64,000 bases of DNA, from NCBI RefSeq assembly GCF_004295665.1, contig NZ_CP034759.1, positions 1,860,001-1,924,000 of the forward strand, read 5' to 3'. A program made the translations under genes and the position numbers. The notes under the pieces were generated by a model. The model ran no database searches. It had not been told where the DNA came from and worked only from the letters and a program-made list of their open reading frames with translations. How positions within the stretch are numbered: the first letter of the stretch is position 1; each line of letters starts with the position of its first letter. Of the stretch, positions 60,569-64,000 are shown in pieces. Source of the DNA: Litorilituus sediminis. GTDB taxonomy: Bacteria; Pseudomonadota; Gammaproteobacteria; Enterobacterales; Alteromonadaceae.

Positions 60569-60833
60569 ATACCAAATTGATTAAGTATTTGATCATTTAG
60601 CGAGAATTAAAAGGCTTATAGGCAAGGCGCTAATTGCAAAGAATGGTTATTCCCTTGTTAAAATTAGCAACGCTGCATATATGCCTTTTAAACTCGCCCT
60701 TTGGGAGTTCAAGAATAACATGATAACTACACAATATTTATTTGATGTAGAACGACTATATCTTCATAAATCTTGTTTGTTCTAATGCTATTCTTGTAAC
60801 TCTAAGTGACTAAATATTTAATCAAATTGGTAT
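60569..60833. repeat. palindromic dispersed repeat, family A, copy 2
   Basis: A 265-bp element with terminal inverted repeats ATACCAAATTGATTAAGTAT and the complement of ATACCAATTTGATTAAATAT. It is the inverse of copy 1 at 2427-2690. Shared inner parts include GAATGGTTATTCCCTTGT, GGCTTATAGGCAAGGC and AACTCGCCCTTTGGGAG-like runs. It is non-coding and lies between the terminators of two convergent genes. Confidence 0.85.
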
Positions 60834-60852
60834 AATTTGTTTATATTGCGAA

Positions 60853-60871
60853 AAGCCAGCCATATTCTGGC
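60853..60871. other. small stem-loop between repeats
   Basis: AGCCAG and CTGGCT flank a seven-base loop just after repeat A. There is no U-run. It could be part of a longer structured spacer downstream of groEL. Confidence 0.35.
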
Positions 60872-60941
60872 TCCGTTAAAGCTACTATATAAACGCATTT
60901 ATACAACCTAACAAATAGTTACTTACTCTAATAACTGGCAC

Positions 60942-60966
60942 AAAAAAACTCGCCGAAACGAGTTTT
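60942..60966 (-). terminator. intrinsic terminator of the groE operon
   Basis: AAAACTCG and CGAGTTTT pair around CCGAAA. On the leftward transcript the stem is followed by a run of seven U. It lies about 140 bases after the groEL stop, beyond the palindromic element at 61008-61091. Confidence 0.85.
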
Positions 60967-61007
60967 CTATCTGTATAAGCTAAGAAGCGAATGCTTTATG
61001 CGCAGAA

Positions 61008-61091
61008 TAAATGCACTAGAGCAAGGCTTGGCTAGCGACGCATAGTTTGTTCTTATGCGAGCGCAGCCATAACGTAGCTATCGTGCATTTA
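61008..61091. repeat. palindromic element C in the groEL 3' region
   Basis: This 84-bp imperfect palindrome has a perfect outer stem (TAAATGCAC / GTGCATTTA), a middle stem (GGCTAGCG against GCGCAGCC) and an inner stem (CGCATA / TATGCG) with a short loop. The two arms look homologous over about 37 bases. It sits 13 bases after the groEL stop and would be transcribed as a stable hairpin. Confidence 0.75.
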
Positions 61092-61103
61092 GGCAAGCAT
61101 AAA

Positions 61104-62801
<1,698 letters not shown>

Positions 62802-62936
62802 TTAACTAAGTTATCTATTAAGACTTTACCTTAAGCGAGACAGCTCAAGAGTAAAGAAAGGGCTGAACTTACCTGAGTAAGTGAGCACTTTAGGTGTCGC
62901 TATTAAGATGAAATAGCGACAAGCAAATCTAAAAAA

Positions 62937-63227
62937 TTATTCTACGATCGCTAAGATGTCAGACTCAGAAAGAATCAACACTTCTTCACCATCAATTTTT
63001 TCAGTTTTCACGCCGTAACCTTCACTGAAAATTACTTGGTCGCCAACTTGTACATCAAGAGCACGAACTTCACCGTTCTCTAGAATACGGCCTTTACCTA
63101 CAGCAACTACTTCACCGCGCGTTGATTTTTCCGCTGCACTACCTGTTAATACAATGCCGCCAGCAGACTTTGACTCAACTTCTTTACGTTTAATAATTAC
63201 ACGATCGTGTAGTGGACGAATGCTCAT
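62937..63227 (-). CDS. groS: co-chaperonin GroES (Hsp10)
   Basis: The 96-residue protein is GroES throughout: [29 protein letters not shown] with the mobile loop, then [11 protein letters not shown] and [22 protein letters not shown]. It caps the GroEL ring. It has a strong AGGAG ribosome site and a heat-shock promoter about 90 bases upstream. Confidence 0.98.
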   Translation of the reverse strand: MSIRPLHDRVIIKRKEVESKSAGGIVLTGSAAEKSTRGEVVAVGKGRILENGEVRALDVQVGDQVIFSEGYGVKTEKIDGEEVLILSESDILAIVE

Positions 63228-63314
63228 TTATTCTCTCCTGAGATCTCTGGTTTACAAATATATTTAGCTGTGAATACAAGGTAAGCACAGCATCTAAAAA
63301 TTCTCTTGTTTGAT

Positions 63315-63342
63315 TAATGGGGATTAAAACGGACTTCACAAG
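63315..63342 (-). promoter_or_regulatory. sigma-32 heat-shock promoter of groES-groEL
   Basis: On the leftward strand CTTGTGA is followed after 13 bases by CCCCATTA, a good match to the sigma-32 consensus (CTTGAAA, 13-15 bases, CCCCATNT). It lies between fxsA and groES, about 90 bases before the groES start codon. Confidence 0.88.
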
Positions 63343-63381
63343 TCTTTTGTTTATTTTTTTCTCATCAGCTAAACAACTAGA

Positions 63382-63882
63382 CTACTCTTTACGTTGAAAT
63401 TCACCTTCAATTGTATCCCCTTGATGGTGCGACATTGTTTTTTGCTCAGCGGTAAAAGGGTCTGCTTCATGCTCATAAACATTCCCCTTTGTGGTATGAG
63501 TATAACTAGCACCCGCTGAAAATTGCTTTACTACCATATGCTTTTGTACGCTCTCAGCTATGGCTTTACGCACAGCAGGTATAAGTAAAGACAAGCCAAA
63601 AATATCGGTGACAAAGCCAGGTGTAACTAATAAGACCCCAGCGACAAGTAACATTAAGCCAGTCACAATCTCGCTTGATGGCATTTCCCCTTGCGCCATC
63701 TTAGTTTGCACTGATTGTAATGTTGCCAAACCTTGTTGGCGCACATATTTTGCCCCCAACCAAGCACTTAAAATCACGATAGCCACGGTGGGCCAAACAC
63801 CAAGTAACGCACCAACTTGCATAATGACGGTAATTTCTATAATTGGCACCAAAATAAATAAAACAAATAATACTTGAAACAT
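63382..63882 (-). CDS. fxsA: FxsA family membrane protein
   Basis: The 166-residue inner-membrane protein matches FxsA, which affects phage F exclusion when overexpressed in E. coli. It has three or four membrane segments: FVLFILVPIIEITVIMQVGALLG, AIVILSAWLGAKYVRQQG and MLLVAGVLLVTPGFVTDIFGLSLLIP (each described, not quoted in full elsewhere). A charged C-terminal tail follows. AAGGAA precedes the ATG. It is upstream of groES on the same strand, as in E. coli. Confidence 0.92.
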   Translation of the reverse strand: MFQVLFVLFILVPIIEITVIMQVGALLGVWPTVAIVILSAWLGAKYVRQQGLATLQSVQTKMAQGEMPSSEIVTGLMLLVAGVLLVTPGFVTDIFGLSLLIPAVRKAIAESVQKHMVVKQFSAGASYTHTTKGNVYEHEADPFTAEQKTMSHHQGDTIEGEFQRKE

Positions 63883-64000
63883 AAAATTTCCTTGCTGGTG
63901 TAGTCCAAAACAGAGTTTTTCGACTACAGATGAAACTTATATTGGGTCTTGCAGGTCTTTTTCAACAGGCAAGGCGACGCTTAGTAGATGACGACATCTT
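63883..64000. other. right edge of window, fxsA upstream region
   Basis: This contains the fxsA promoter region and a stem (GTAGTC / GACTAC, about 63900-63927). No gene is supported in the last 118 bases. Confidence 0.3.

Noticed and set aside
63900-64000. Possible further dispersed repeat at the right edge
   Set aside because: A small stem is visible but no second copy is found in the window, and the sequence is cut by the edge.

Overview
The window reads as chromosomal DNA of a low-GC marine gammaproteobacterium of the order Alteromonadales, most like Colwellia, Thalassotalea or relatives (inference). The reasons are the gene set: a PanP-type aspartate decarboxylase beside panBC, a thrLABC operon with attenuator, a glrK-qseG-glrR operon, paired DUF3718 secreted proteins, NnrS, YegD and YebG. 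The palindromic dispersed repeats also fit. No tRNA, rRNA, CRISPR array, prophage or transposase gene was recognised.

Region by region. 0-5 kb: end of ndk, NAD-malic enzyme, iscX, and a CysK-like enzyme divergent from a DecR-type Lrp regulator. 5-9 kb: a Bae-like two-component system divergent from a di-haem cytochrome c peroxidase homologue. 9-13 kb: an accessory-looking stretch with a DUF2189 membrane protein, a decayed gene fragment, small secreted proteins and an outer-membrane barrel. 13-17 kb: yegD, DUF2164 and a lipoprotein M3 peptidase. 17.5-21.6 kb: an EF-hand secreted protein divergent from glrK-qseG-glrR. 21.6-29.6 kb: Sel1-type protein, LysR regulator and thioredoxin, nnrS, a D-hydroxyacid dehydrogenase, a large Ig-like lipoprotein and a GNAT enzyme. 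30-36 kb: thrL-thrA-thrB-thrC-ung. 36-38 kb: a receiver / CheC-like / diguanylate cyclase operon. 38-46 kb: YgjP-type peptidase, yebG with an SOS box, twin DUF3718 genes, mrcB and hrpB. 46-50.8 kb: thioesterase, thpR, sfsA, dksA, gluQ and an SDR enzyme. 50.8-58 kb: an EAL-CBS-GGDEF protein, then pcnB-folK-panB-panC convergent with panP. 58-64 kb: two surface-type proteins, repeats, and groEL, groES and fxsA.

Functional links. The panB, panC and panP products together would supply pantothenate, with PanP making the beta-alanine usually made by PanD. The threonine operon carries a complete leader peptide and terminator. DksA, GluQ and PcnB form the usual gammaproteobacterial housekeeping cluster.

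The most interesting regulatory signal is between 17.95 and 18.18 kb. A near-consensus sigma-54 promoter points at the EF-hand gene. It is preceded by one perfect and two imperfect matches to the GlrR operator pattern TGTC-N10-GACA, directly beside the glrK-qseG-glrR operon. This suggests a calcium-binding envelope protein as a local GlrR target.

A second notable point is pcnB, which appears to start at an AUC codon 33 bases upstream of the first conventional start. Three families of imperfect palindromic repeats (about 264, 234 and 84 bp) sit in intergenic gaps, and one of them is present twice.
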